Shown: positions 49,501-62,700 of the stretch, piece by piece
How positions within the stretch are numbered: position 1 is the first letter of the stretch
How the letters are laid out: the number at the start of each line of letters is the position of its first letter
NCBI RefSeq assembly: GCF_932526225.1
Contig: NC_064043.1
Coordinates: forward strand, 12,832,085-12,896,084
DNA: 64,000 nt
DNA from: Nematostella vectensis
Lineage: Eukaryota > Cnidaria > Anthozoa > Actiniaria > Edwardsiidae
Direction of reading: 5' to 3'
Made by a program: the position numbers and the translations under genes
Notes under the pieces: model-generated
Told to the model about the DNA's origin: nothing
Database searches by the model: none
Seen by the model: only the letters and a program-made list of their open reading frames with translations

Positions 49501-50561
49501 ATGGATTCTGAAAATAGAGGCAATCACAATCAACTCAATATATGATGCCACGACTACAAGAAACCCTTTTCCTTCTCTTTTAGGCGCGTGTGTTAATAAG
49601 ACTGTTAATTTTATGTTTGAATCTGGATAGAAAAAGTTTCTAGATGGATATAGTGACCTATTGTCAGAGCTAAGGATGCCGATTTGATGTCTTAATTGAT
49701 CCGTGGTCAGTGAATTACTACTCTGGACCCAACCATGCGTTTTTCTCTAGACACTCGCACGCCCTGTTTTTTTTTTTTTTTTTTTTTTTTTTCAATGATG
49801 CAATTGATGCAACCACAAATTCCACTTAACAACCAAAAGAGACACAGAATAAAACGAAAAAACAAGCAAGACTTAGCAAGATGGTCGACAACAAAGATTG
49901 CTTGTAGATGATTAGATCGTTTGCTATTACCCTCCCGTCTTTGGGTCGCTTTTCGTTACCCACACACATCATTTTCTGGCGTAGCTAGAACTATTCTAAT
50001 CAGAGGTACTCTCTTATTTAATAAAAGAGCTGCAACAGAATTGTCTATGACATGTAATTTCTTTGAGAGACAGATAATCTATTTTAAAAGTTCCATTCAT
50101 TTTTACATACCTCATACACTAATGGTGCGCGTTAGCTGCTACGACTTTAATATTCACAAAACGGATACTTTACTCGATTTACTCACATAAACGTTAAAGA
50201 AATGGAAATCCAGGCTGTCTTGGAAACTGGCAGCGTCCCTGAATCGATCAGTGTCTAGCACCTCGCATGTAAAGTTGCCGTCTGCATTTTGTCTGGCAGC
50301 AAAATTAAACGAAAAACTGGATGCATTCATCAAGCAGTGGATCGCACATTCGCTTGGTTGCTTCAACGAAAACACTGTCTTATTTGCCGTGTTCAAGTAA
50401 CGAAAAAGGTGGAGCTTGAATCTCGCAAATGACAGCCCTCCAATTGTTAGATTCCGGTGAATACTTGCATTCGTGACAATGATTTCAGCGGAAACATTTG
50501 AATGGTGACAAAGGCACAGGATCGATAGGGTGGTAAGGGAAAGCATCGAGGAGCACGCCAT
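40564..50561 (-). CDS. Secreted PAN/apple-EGF-EGF-F5/8C (discoidin) protein, 6 exons
   Basis: Exons 50561..50187, 49507..49393, 45828..45715, 44784..44648, 41535..41389 and 40698..40564 join with phases 0, 1, 1, 0 and 0 into 340 residues. Exon 1 gives a signal peptide (MACSSMLSLTTLSILCL) and a PAN/apple-like segment (SECAIHCLMNASSFSFNF, then FTCEVL). Exon 2 is one EGF module (NPCVDKNCLNGGEC) and exon 3 a second (NPCYNNGTC, then YICTCESPYEG). Exons 4-6 make one F5/8 type C domain: GIETSKIPDSSITASS, then YFQVDF and EWVTRYGL, then the closing VVRIVVKAWHNAIAMRVE and final Cys. F5/8C domains bind membranes or glycans, so an extracellular adhesion or lectin-like role fits. The build recalls EDIL3/MFG-E8, which lack the PAN module. 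Introns hold a DIRS-like element, MITEs and a 37-bp minisatellite. Confidence 0.88.
41343..41404 (-). repeat. 31-bp tandem duplication carrying two splice donors
   Basis: Two 31-bp copies, 41343-41373 and 41374-41404, differ at two positions. On the minus strand each contains TATCAG|GTA: the proximal donor is CAG|GTATGG (exon end 41389) and the distal is CAG|GTAAGG. Use of the distal site would add 31 nt and break the frame. Confidence 0.85.
41719..44430. repeat. 37-bp minisatellite, about 73 copies, with 942-bp higher-order repeat
   Basis: The unit combines GACACTATGAACAGGCATGA and ACACCATGGACAGTCAT. Rare variants recur at a fixed distance: GGCGTGAACG at 42251 and 43193, GACATTCATG at 42821 and 43763, and ACAGTCGTCA at 43061 and 44003, each 942 bp apart. 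So a block of about 25 units was duplicated as a whole (about 42193-43134 and 43135-44076). The last 130 bp also match about 42091-42219. The array lies in intron 4 of the PAN-EGF-F5/8C gene. Confidence 0.95.
44533..44623. mobile_element. Short MITE ending 25 bp from a splice donor
   Basis: TCAGGCCCGT at the left is mirrored by ACGGGCCTGA at the right, ends shared with the 9317-9580 element. It lies in intron 4, just past the exon 4 donor of the minus-strand gene. Confidence 0.6.
44908..45088. mobile_element. pogo/Tigger-type MITE
   Basis: The left end CAGTAGAACCTCGATATAGC and the right end (minus strand GTGATACCTCAATGTAACG) are imperfect inverted repeats. Inside, TTCGTTATATCGAGG-like phrases recur. 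The 'CAGTAGAACCTCGAT' end is typical of Tc1/mariner pogo-group non-autonomous elements. It lies in intron 3 of the PAN-EGF-F5/8C gene. Confidence 0.65.
46140..47125 (-). CDS. Tyrosine recombinase of DIRS-like element
   Basis: The open frame runs 47243..46140, but the recombinase part starts at about 47125 (LDSSALASLQKDLRQTL), where the deletion joins it to the RT. The N-terminal SAM-like core-binding region (TYSNLKTQFKAFFLFCLYF) is followed by the catalytic domain. The H-x-x-R box is GHSFRRGCASWAF, and GDWASDSYKLYLEF near the C-terminus supplies the candidate tyrosine. The frame reaches its stop intact, so this part could still encode a protein if translated, though it has no start of its own at the junction. 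Family role: inserting circular cDNA copies without target duplication. Confidence 0.85.
47126..48003 (-). pseudogene. Truncated DIRS-like reverse transcriptase
   Basis: The frame opens at about 48003, overlapping the gag end, and contains DFLEFGWPVGF, NTVPKRDSEERRVIVDLS and CFLYKRDLRQAYRQFPV, which are the fingers and early palm motifs of a DIRS-type RT. After GDYRLLGF the frame passes into recombinase sequence out of frame and stops at 47068. The palm catalytic aspartates (YxDD) are absent. Near the N-terminus a DCRGFST phrase occurs twice, a small internal duplication. Confidence 0.85.
47982..49004 (-). pseudogene. gag-like ORF of DIRS-like element, one in-frame TGA
   Basis: ATG at 49004 opens MPREKKCPGCKKPVNDHDFG, with a CxxC/H/C pattern that may bind zinc. 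The frame meets TGA at 48387-48389 and then continues open in the same frame to about 47982. The second half has LMYHAQLYEWEAVLAFHGAV and Cys/His pairs (CRDYQREKCIHTKDH, then HICAACW). Reading across the single stop restores a protein of about 340 residues; whether this is mutation or readthrough cannot be told from one copy. Confidence 0.75.
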
Positions 50562-53500
50562 GATGTGGGTGATGCTGAGACGGTGCTTTTCTAGGTAGAT
50601 CTGATTATAAATGGGGGGATTCTGAGGATTAAACAGCAGAATTCCAGCAAAGAGACCCATTGCGCTAACTATTACTTAAGAGATAAGATATTATTTGCGT
50701 GCCTTCGTGTTTTTGTTTTGTTTTGTTTTGTTGAAAAACGAGGTGTTTTTGTTTGGGAGAATACGAAGGCAGATCAGTGGAGCAGGAGACCGCAGGTCGA
50801 GTGCTTCACATCTGCTCCAGAATTCCCCAAACAAACACCGAGGTTTTCAAAACTCAATGAAGGCACAAAAAATGTTTTATTTCTTTTATAAAATTATTTC
50901 TAATGCTTCCCAAAGGAAAAAAAACTCTACAACAGCGCGCGCTCATGGCGTCATTTCAGTACACGTCAGCGCTACAGAGTAAACAGTTACAAAAACTGAA
51001 AAACTGGCTTAAAATTCCAAGCAATATTCACTTCATCGTTTGGTGGTTCATCTATTCGCAATTTCCTATTTACAGGGTTGTTGCCTGATCATACACGATT
51101 TCCCCTTACACAATATTATGCTGCGTCATCTCATGACCTTCATCATGTAATGAAAGTGACCAATCCCACCAATCAGGGCGCCCGTACTATCTCAATTATT
51201 TTATAAATTACACGCGGCAGTTTAATTGATAACAGGTAAAGGCGCAAATTTGAAGAAAGAGGAATTTTAAAATTACATTATTTTTCATACAATTCTAAGT
51301 TTTTGGAGCAATGTAAAAGTCTGAAAGGTAAAAATTTTGTCATTATATTAATTATAGAGTGATGATACTATTTTATAGAGCTTATGATACTATTATAATA
51401 AGTTTAACTTATTGGAATTCACCGCCAATCCTTCAAGCACTAGGTGAAACACACTAAACAAAACATGCTTGATAATGCACGCCTTTCATCATCTTAATAA
51501 TTTGATTGAAAACTCTTAAGAGATCCGATAAAATACGTTTATTGTCTTCCTATTTAGGTTGTTTCGCGCGCTTCTTACCCAGAGTCGTTTGTCATAAAAG
51601 TCAGGCGTATACCCAGAATGGGCTGAGTGTGATGCGCAGGCAAAGGTATCATGTGGAAAAAGCATAGTATTTGAAGATTCCTTTAATAAGAAATGACCCA
51701 CTTTTGGTCACCAGGAGGTTGCACGCGCACCCTGCCCACCCCCCTGTGTATGCGCCTGCTTAAAGTGACGGATCGAAGACCGAAAGCTTAAAATTGAATC
51801 GAAGCTATAGTAGAAATGCATGTGAGCTAAAAATTTATCTCCCTACATACGAGTGCCTTTGGCTCGAAAGATCAGTTTTTATAAACTATATCAGCGACGG
51901 AAAATTCGCCAGAACACACACACTAATGTCAGGGCCGTCGCCTTCAGTATAACGCAGGTGACCTGGAGACTTTGATTATTACAAGCCTGTTAATTAACAA
52001 ACGACTTGGGAGGGTTGTAATCTACCCCCTGCAAGTCTATATTTTGGTTTAAATCACATTCCATCTACAGCCCACAACACAATGGAATTTTTCTACAGTG
52101 AAACACTAGCTATTAGGTCCATTTTTCACTTATCGATATTTTTTTAATATGTTCCAATTATGCTTAGTATTAAGTTGAATTTAAAATCTGCCATTTGTAA
52201 ACGAATCTTCAGAGTGAAATTCTAAGAGAAAATCTATAAAAACTGAAGACCTGGTGTCATTTTGTGTGCGTCAGTCAAAAATATCTTGGGCGTGAAAGGG
52301 TGACCGGAATATAATAAGAAAGGAGATTCTTTTTAATTTATAAAGATTTATAGAGATTCTTTTAGACCAGAAGTAGAAACCGGAAGTAGAAAACGGGTTC
52401 CTAATTATAAAAAACACTTTCAAACCTTTCACGTGCACTTTAATGCACAACACATAGTATAATACAACTGAGTAAAAAATCAGGGGTGCAAATTTGGATT
52501 TGTTTGTAAAATAGAAACAAGTTAGGGACATTTTTTTTTTTTTTTTTTACTGAAGTAGGAACTGATTACGAGTTGTTGCGTAATTAAGTATGATCTGGAA
52601 AAAAAAACGTTTTCGTAAATAAAAAATCTCAAAATCATCCCAATCTCTATGAATTTTGTTAAATAAGAAAAAAAAAAACCTCTTTCGGATGATTGTGCAT
52701 AGGTCCCTGCCAATTCCAGAGCAGTTCTTCTTTGATTGTCCGGTTCCTAATAGCAAGAATTCTAATTACGAAACACGTTTGTAATCTTATGGCAATGTTT
52801 AATGTTGGGCCAGCAAAATTCAAAGCTCGCAGGTAAAACATAAACCGCCATCATCAAAACTTCCTCTCTTGAGGAAACCACCACTCGCCGGACCTTACCC
52901 GGGAACTTTCCGGTTTCACTTATGGCAGCGCGTAGAAATTGTCCCCATTTCCACTGTTCTTATAGTGAGTAGTTTTGGCCAAAGTTTGGCCAGCTAGTCG
53001 CAAGCGCGTACAGAGCTCCACCAACACTTCATAAGCTTGACTAAATTTTTGAGTCTCATCTTTTGCTATTATTCATTCATGCTAATTCTGAAATTCCTTT
53101 ATTGGATTTCAGATTTTCCAGGGTATAAAAATTGGAGTTGTTATCCTAAACAGGGTATGAAAGTTTTAGTGGATAACACTTCCTTCAAATACGAGACCTG
53201 CGAAATGCTCTTTACGGTATAATCTGACGGATTAAAATATTTTTTTTTTTACAAAAAAAGGTTAAAATATTTTTGCCATGATATGGCGAAAAGTGTTTTT
53301 GGCAGAGCAAGGCTCTCAACAGACCATGACTCGAGGTGATAAGATAGAATTGCATTTCAACTTGTTCAACTTCGAGATAACGCAACCTTCCCACTTATTC
53401 TGGTCCCGCGTTTCATTTATCCCTTCAAGGATCGATGTCTTGAAATGCATGGCATATCGGACCGCAACGGATGACTGAAATATTTCATGAGATTTTTGAC

Positions 53501-53761
53501 GCAAGAAAGGTATTGAGCTAGCACTAGTTGTTTGGTCGCAAATACGAACACTTGAGCGAAATTAATTCCCACCACCCTAGGCAATTTTGGCGCCAATTTT
53601 AAGCCTATGCACTATGGGTCAGCGGAATGTCAACAATACAAAATACAAAATGGCGGCACGCTTGTCCTTAGTTGTATGTTTGATGTGTTAGATGTTGTTG
53701 AGGCCGAAACGCTTAAATTTAGGGTATAAGCGACTCGTATAGATTATTATTAACAACTATT
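50562..53761. other. Intergenic stretch between the PAN-EGF-F5/8C gene and OFD1
   Basis: No gene supported. It holds upstream regions of two divergent genes, a poly(T) run at about 52531-52549, and short repeat fragments. One at about 51685-51720 resembles text near 49200. Confidence 0.5.
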
Positions 53762-56700
53762 ATGTCTGATAAAGAACTGAGTCGTGAAGATTTGCGAGAG
53801 AAACTATTTTATACGTTTCGAAATCGTGGAGTAATCGATTCCTTGAAGGTGAGAATTAAAAGAACAACGCATCCTAACACCGGCTCAAAGACCAATTTGT
53901 GCGTCGATTTTAGCTACTTGACCTATTTATAGGGATATAGTTAATATATTTCAATGCTTTCGACCTGAAAACGAATTCCAGATGATTCTCTAAGTTGAGT
54001 TGACCGCGTTTATGAATCTCATGACAATATTATAAAGTTTGCTCTCCATTTTTTTCTCAGTCCCAGTTGAGAAACCGCCTCGTGCTCGAGTTACAACAAA
54101 CTGCAAATATCAATATAGCCAGTGGGAAAAAGAAGACCACCGATCAGACGTCCCTGTACTATCAAGCAGCCAACAGCTTAGTCGCTAACCACCTAGAAAA
54201 CTGTAATTTTGAATACACACTTTCTGTTTTTCTACCAGAATGTGGCACGTCCAAAGATAAAGTAAGTAAAGTTTAGTATTGTTATAAAAGATCGTGAGAG
54301 TCTGTAAAAGTACTTTTCAGTCATTTTTTTTTTATTTTCATCTTGTTGGGAATTGTATTTCTTTCTGTAATAACAAGATGTGCATAATAGCATACCTGTC
54401 AACTTTCCCGCATCAGGCGAAAGCCTTAAGAGTGTATACTGTACCCACCCCTCCTCCGAAAAAATGAATATACTCCACCCCTCCCCCCAAACAAAATTCT
54501 CAAGCCTTGAGATTTTCAGAGGTTGACAGGTATGTCTATAATGCTGTATTTGCATTACCAGTCACACTGCTACTTTGCAACCTTTCGATCTAAAAGTTAG
54601 GGCTTACTGTATATCTTCTGTGTCAGGAGACATACTTGATAAAATTGGATTCCTATACTATATTTAAAGTATCCCTTTTTTCACATCTGTGTAACATGCG
54701 ACCTTGTGTTAGGAGGAGAATGAGGGAAATAGAGCAAGCTCCAAAATTAACAAAATAGGGCAAATACCCACCAAAATTAGGCAGGAAAATCAGTGAAAAA
54801 AATCACACTGCCGCACCAGGCTAAAAAATGTGTGTCTTAGTACTAAAAGTGCATCCTTCCCCTTTAAGTATAGTCCCTGTCCCTTTTACTAAGCTGTAGG
54901 CTTTAAATACCCTGTATGCCACAGTGATTTCACTGGATTTAACAGCACACAAATAATGAGTGCCCATAAGACAATGGTAGGAAAGCAGATTTGACAATCC
55001 TCTTTCTGAGATCAAAATATACCCACGTTACCTGCTGCCTAAATAGAACATTTAGACAGTACATAGAATAATAAAAGGAACTTTCAGGGTGCAGGGAGGC
55101 AGTGATATTACAGTATTATATGGAAAAAATATTCTACATATTTGATGACCCTTCAATAAAGGTACGGTAATACGAGCAGCAAAATTGTTAAACTTTTGTG
55201 GCAGCATTTGCAAAAAGGCATTGTTGCATGTTTTACTTTGGCGAACCAACTTTTGTCGAAGCAAAGTATTGACTTGTTATTGCTATTGATCCACGATCTT
55301 TTTTCTCTGTGACACTGAAGTGCGACTTTCGTTCAACCAATCACAAACGCTAATGCAACTGCTTGCGGATGCCTAACATCACTTTGCTGCAAGACAAGTT
55401 GGGTTGTTGTAGAAATACGGGCAGCATCTCCGGGTTTTGTTGCAAAAAGTAGAACCATCTTCTACTTCCTGCAGCAAACTCTTTCAACTTGCAACAAAAA
55501 AATTGTTGCAACAAAAGTTGGTTTGCTGGTAGTAAAACGTGCAACTTCAATTAGAAACTTTTTTGTAGAAATGCTGCCGCAAAAGATGTACGATTTTGCT
55601 GCTCGTATTACTGTACCTAAAGCGATAACCATGTGCATGCTTCCTTTGCACCCCCCTTATGAATGTACCTGCTTCCCTTCAAATACTACTTCACTGTACA
55701 GTACTTGCAAAATCCCCACATTTAGTAGGTAACCAGATAAGACAGGTCGGGCCATATAGTGCATTGATCAAAGCTCCTAGTGATCCAATAATGATTTCTC
55801 TTTTGTTTGTTTACTAAAGGAATGAAATGTTTTTCTTTTAGTTATTTTCTTCCCATGACATTTGTCACTTGTTGAAAATTGAACCTGGGTCTCCTCTGTA
55901 TAACTCTTTGGTAAGCACTCTTATGATTACAAATCTCTTTAGAATGAACATTGATAAATAAAAAGTTACAGTATGCTTATAATTTAACATACTTTTTTCA
56001 GAGCTCCTTCTTAACTAAAAGCTCAAAGTCAAGTAGTAAGTACAACAGCTCAGAACTAAATGTTACTTTTTTTTATGTGTTTGTGTTATCTTTAATGAAG
56101 TGACCCCTCAAAACCGCATTGTACCAGCTGTGAGAAGTCCCAACAACCAAAAAAATTCATTAATGCACAATAAACACAACAAGATAAAGATACTAAGGCA
56201 TCATCCTAAGGGATAATAGCTAAAGATTCTTAGACAAACTTCAAATAAAACCAGGAAAAACAGCAGAATTGACCATCTCAACAAAACGTCCAAAATACCA
56301 CCCAATGGAAAGATACACAATACACAAATACAGTAGATACTGTAGCTTAATTCTAATCCTCCAGGTCCATTTCCATGGCCTTAATTACAATGTTCACTCC
56401 TTAGGTTTCTTGTGGGAGTTATTGTGTCAGCTGTCTAAGTTAAACCTAACAACAAAGCAAGGTACTATTGCTGTCCAGACAGAGGATGGCTGTACTTCTA
56501 AGACTTCCATCGGTAGGCTGCAGCATTACATCGTTGTTCAATCTTATCCCTTAGAAGGGCTCATTTTTCATTGAAATATTTTATGCTGTTGTTGTTGTTC
56601 TCTGGCGTGACAGAGGAAGTCATTTCTTGAGTTTTCGTTTTCTTTTTTGCTTGATTTTGCAACTCGAAGAGTCAGTTAGTAACGATCAAAGACTGGAACA

Positions 56701-59700
56701 GTTTACCAGAGATGGTTGTAAAAGCAACTAATTTGGCCACTTTTAAGGCGTAATTTGATTAACCTTGGATAGTAGAATTGACTTTTTCATTTATTTATTG
56801 ATTGAGGTTCCCTTATACAATAATTTTTGACAAACTCACAATATTTAATAGTGAAGGATTTGGGGCATATCCTAGATTAATGCCTCATTGAATTAACCAC
56901 AAAACTGTTATGCACATTTCCAAAAAAGCATTTCAGAATTTGCTAAATAGTAAGTAATAGTACAGTAGTTAGTAATTATAATGTTTTGTTTAAAATAGAT
57001 GAAAAGCTGCGTTCAATAGACAAAGTGTACTCTGAGCGAGCTGAGAAAGAACAGGACGCTTGGAACTCCCAGGCAGAGCAACGTATCATTGCATTTCAAC
57101 AGCAGTGCGAGGAGCGAAAGAAAGCTGAACTTACAGAAGAGGTTTGGGAATGTGGTCCTTGTACTGTTTAACTTATTTTATTTTCATTTTCTTGGTAATT
57201 TGTTGAAGTTGAATTTTAAATAAAGTACAATAGTTAAAATAAAATGAAAAGAATTTTCCCAGACATGTCAAGATGTCTATTTGTTTGTAATTTATTGATA
57301 TGAGCCTTTTTTGATGCTACAAATAAAAAAAAGAAAAAGAAAGAAATTTTGCAGGCTACACTAATCATCCTGCTTGCAGCTGAATTGCTGAACTGGGAGG
57401 ATGCAAATCAACATAGTCAACTTTAAGGCATAGAAAGCACCTCAAGCACCTGCAACTAATGTCTTACTTTGAAACACTACTGAGATTGAAATTGTTGTTT
57501 TTTTGTTGAGGGAGGAAAACTCAACTCATGATGGAACTGGGAATCGAAACCTAGATACAGTGGTGATAGGCATACAGGAATAAATACAGTAGTGATGTGA
57601 TGTAAAGTGTAGTGATGCTCTGCCAATTGCGCCACCTTTTATTTCATTTGTTTGTCCATTTTTTTATCTATTCAATTTACAGATTCAGAGATTCAAATCT
57701 ACTGAGCTTGCAAGGATGAGAGTAGAAGAAAAGGAAAGATATCATAAAGAGATCACAGCAACAAAAGACATGGTACACACAGTTTGCATGTTGTGGCACT
57801 GTAATATTTCATCATAGAAGCCAAGTTTAGTTTGCAGGGGTTTCGTTAAGTCTCAGAGTAGGCGGTGGAGATTGATGTTTATTTTATTAGTTCAAATAAA
57901 ACATTAATTTTAGTTTTCGAAAAAGTAGCTGGCACCAGCCGCCGGGCCTAAATGAAACCCCTGAGTTTATGAAGCTACTTTATATGTGTACCTACTACAG
58001 TACATCAATTGAATGATGCATAAAGGTTGGTTGTACATCACATACACCTGATATACCATTTATGCTTGTTTACACCCTGGGGACATGATGGAAAAACCTT
58101 GGAAAATGTGCAATTCGAGATAGAGAAGGAAGACCCAATTTCTTACAAAACCATTATTTCCTTGCATTCTGGAATGATTTTCAAAACACAAATAACATGA
58201 GGAAGAAATGCACACACCCTGATTTTGGCTTTTTAAGATCAATGTTTGCGCTACTTGGGCTCAGGGATGAAAAGCTCAAATTTTAATGACATTTTATAAA
58301 AAGTCACATCAATTTAAAAAAAAGTCACATTTGATATTTTGTTTGCTATTACTCACACAGTACTGGGAGAACTGAGAGTACTGAGAGATTTTCTCCCTTA
58401 TTATAGATGTGAAATGGGCTTATTTGAAGCGTCATGTCATGTTTTCCCATCATGTACACCCTGGGTAATGAAGCAGGGTGCTCATTTTAAAATTCAGACT
58501 TCAGCTGTTGTAGACACATGACGTATACAATCAGAGCTTTCATTAGCGATCACCATTGGGAACTGAAAAGTTGTGTTCATCAATGGAGCTTGTCGTTGCA
58601 AGAAGAACTTTTTTGTGGTTTGAAAATGGGGTCCTTAACGGAGCCATTCACTTACAAAAGCTGTTCAATAGTAAGGTATTAGGCCATTGGTAGATTTCAC
58701 TATCTTCTTTGGTTGATAATGTTGGGACAAAATTATGGGGGATTTTTTTTATAAAGCCTAGTGTTTGGCTGATCTTACATTCTTCGGGATGGGTGGGGGG
58801 CACCATGTATTTACATGCTCAAATGTTGAAGTCAATGTTGATCAAAATAGCTGCATACTGTACATATTTGTCTTCATTTTTTCTTCTTCGTTTCAGCTTG
58901 AAAAAGACTATGCACTGAAGGCTGAGGTGCTTAGAGTCAAGGAGAAAGAAACAGTGGAAAGACTCCATCGTCAAGAACAGGTGAAAACTTTACAGTTACT
59001 GTGCATATAAAGCACCAGTTTATAGGAACATTTTTTAAACTTATTGGGTCAAACTTATTGGCTAACCGGAGCTTGAAACGCTTAACCAAAGACTAACAGA
59101 TATTCACTTTAGAACTGTAGTTTCAAGTGACTAAAACAACTTGTGTGTTCATAATATTTGACAATCTTTCAAAGACCAACTTTTAGCAGTCAAAGGGGAA
59201 TGCATGCTAGCTAGGGTTATACAGTATACTGTACTAAAGATACAAGATATATATACTGTACTGTACTAGACAAAATACAAGATATACTTTACTAGGCAAG
59301 ATACAAGATATGTATACTGTACTAGACAAGATACAATACATACGGTACTAGACAAGATACAAGATATACTGTACTAGACAAGATACAAGATATACTGTAC
59401 TAGACAAGATACAAGATATACTGTACTAGACAAGATACAAGACATACTGTACTAGACAAGATACAAGATATACTGTACTAGACAAGATACAAGATATACT
59501 GTACTAGGCAAGATACAAGATATACTGTACTAGACAAGATACAAGATATACTGTACTAGACAAGATACAAGATATACTGTACTAGACAAGATACAAGATA
59601 TGTATACTGTACTAGACAAGATACAAGATATACTGTACTAGACAAGATACAAGACATACTGTACTAGACAAGATACAAGACATACTGTACTAGACAAGAT

Positions 59701-62700
59701 ACAAGATATACTGTACTAGACAAGATACAAGATATACTGTACTAGACAAGATACAAGATATACTTTACTAGACAAGATACAAGATATACTGTACTAGACA
59801 AGATACAAGATATGTAACTGTACTAGACAAGATACAAGACATACTGTACTAGACAAGATACAAGATATACTGTACTAGACAAGATACAAGATATACTTTA
59901 CTAGACAAGCTACAAGATATACTGTACTAGACAAGATACAAGATATACTGTACTAGACAAGATACAAGACATACTGTACTAGACAAGATACAAGACATAC
60001 TGTAGTAGACAAGATACAAGATATACTGTACTAGACAAGATACAAGACATACTGTACTAGACAAGATACAAGATATACTGTACTAGACAAGATACAAGAT
60101 ATACTGTACTAGACAAGATACAAGATATACTGTACTAGACAAGATACAAGACATACTGTACTAGACAAGATACAAGACATACTGTACTAGACAAGATACA
60201 AGATATACTGTACTAGACAAGATACAAGATATACTGTACTAGACAAGATACAAGATATACTGTACTAGACAAGATACAAGACATACTGTACTAGACAGGA
60301 TACAAGATATACTGTACTAGACAAGATACAAGATATACTGTACTAGACAAGATACAAGATATACTGTACTAGACAAGATACAAGATATACTGTACTAGAC
60401 AAGATACAAGATATGTAACTGTACTAGACAAGATACAAGACATACTGTACTAGACAAGATACAAGATATACTGTACTAGACAAGATACAAGACATACTGT
60501 ACTAGACAAGATACAAGATATACTGTACTAGACAAGATACAAGATATACTGTACTAGACAAGATACAAGATATACTGTACTAGACAAGATACAAGATATA
60601 CTGTACTAGACAAGATACAAGATATGTAACTGTACTAGACAAGATACAAGACATACTGTACTAGACAAGATACAAGATATACTGTACTAGACAAGATACA
60701 AGACATACTGTACTAGACAAGATACAAGATATACTGTACTAGACAAGATACAAGACATACTGTACTAGACAAGATACAAGATATACCGCACTAGACAAGC
60801 TACAAGATATACTGTACTAGACAAGATACAAGATATGTATACTGTACTAGACAAGCTACAAGACATACTGTACTAGACAAGATACAAGACATACTGTAGT
60901 AGACAAGATACAAGATATACTGTACTAGACAAGATACAAGATATACTGTACTAGGCAAGATACAAGATATACTGTACTAGACAAGATACAAGATATACTG
61001 TACTAGACAAGATACAAGACATACTGTACTAGACAAGATACAAGATATACTGTACTAGACAAGATACAAGATATACTGTACTAGACAAGATACAAGATAT
61101 ACTGTACTAGACAAGATACAAGACATACTGTACTAGACAAGATACAAGACATACTGTACTAGACAAGATACAAGACATACTGTACTAGACAAGATACAAG
61201 ACATACTGTACTAGACAAGATACAAGATATACTGTACTAGACAAGATACAAGACATACTTTACTAGACAAGATACAAGATATACTGTACTAGACAAGATA
61301 CAAGATATGTAACTGTACTAGACAAGATACAAGACATACTGTACTAGACAAGATACAAGACATACTGTACTAGACAAGATACAAGATATACTGTACTAGA
61401 CAAGATACAAGATATACTGTACTAGACAAGATACAAGATATACTGTACTAGACAAGATACAAGACATACTGTACTAGACAAGATACAAGACATACTGTAC
61501 TAGACAAGATACAAGACATACTGTACTAGACAAGATACAAGATATACTGTACTAGACAAGATACAAGACATACTGTACTAGACAAGATACAAGACATACT
61601 GTACTAGACAAGATACAAGATATACTGTACTAGACAAGATACAAGACATACTGTACTAGACAAGATACAAGATATACTGTACTAGACAAGATACAAGATA
61701 TACTGTACTAGACAAGATACAAGATATACTGTACTAGACAAGATACAAGACATACTGTACTAGACAAGATACAAGACATACTGTACTAGACAAGATACAA
61801 GATATACTGTACTAGACAAGATACAAGATAGCTGTACTAGACAAGATACAAGATATACTGTACTAGACAAGATACAAGACATACTGTACTAGACAAGATA
61901 CAAGATATACTGTACTAGACAAGATACAAGATATACTTTACTAGACAAGATACAAGACATACTGTACTAGACAAGATACAAGATATACTGTACTAGACAA
62001 GATACAAGACATACTGTACTAGACAAGATACAAGACATACTGTACTAGACAAGATACAAGATATACTGTACTAGACAAGATACAAGACATACTGTACTAG
62101 ACAAGATACAAGACATACTGTACTAGACAAGATACAAGATATACTGTACTAGACAAGATACAAGATATACTGTACTAGACAAGATACAAGACATACGGTA
62201 CTAGACAAGATACAAGATATACTGTACTAGACAAGATACAAGACATACTGTACTAGACAAGATACAAGATATACTGTACTAGACAAGATACAAGATATAC
62301 TGTACTAGACAAGATACAAGACATACTGTACTAGACAAGATACAAGACATACTGTACTAGACAAGATACAAGATATACTGTACTAGACAAGATACAAGAT
62401 ATACTGTACTAGACAAGATACAAGATATACTGTACTAGACAAGATACAAGATATACTGTACTAGACAAGCTACAAGATATACTGTACTAGACAAGATACA
62501 AGACATACTGTACTAGACAAGATACAAGATATACTGTACTAGACAAGATACAAGACATACTGTACTAGACAAGATACAAGATATACTGTACTAGACAAGA
62601 TAAGGGTTCTCGGCAAAATGTTGCTTTTTAGTTCAAACGTTAAGCTCTTCTTCGATAATATCTGCTTTTATGGTCAATGAGCAAGGAGACCTTTGAGTTG

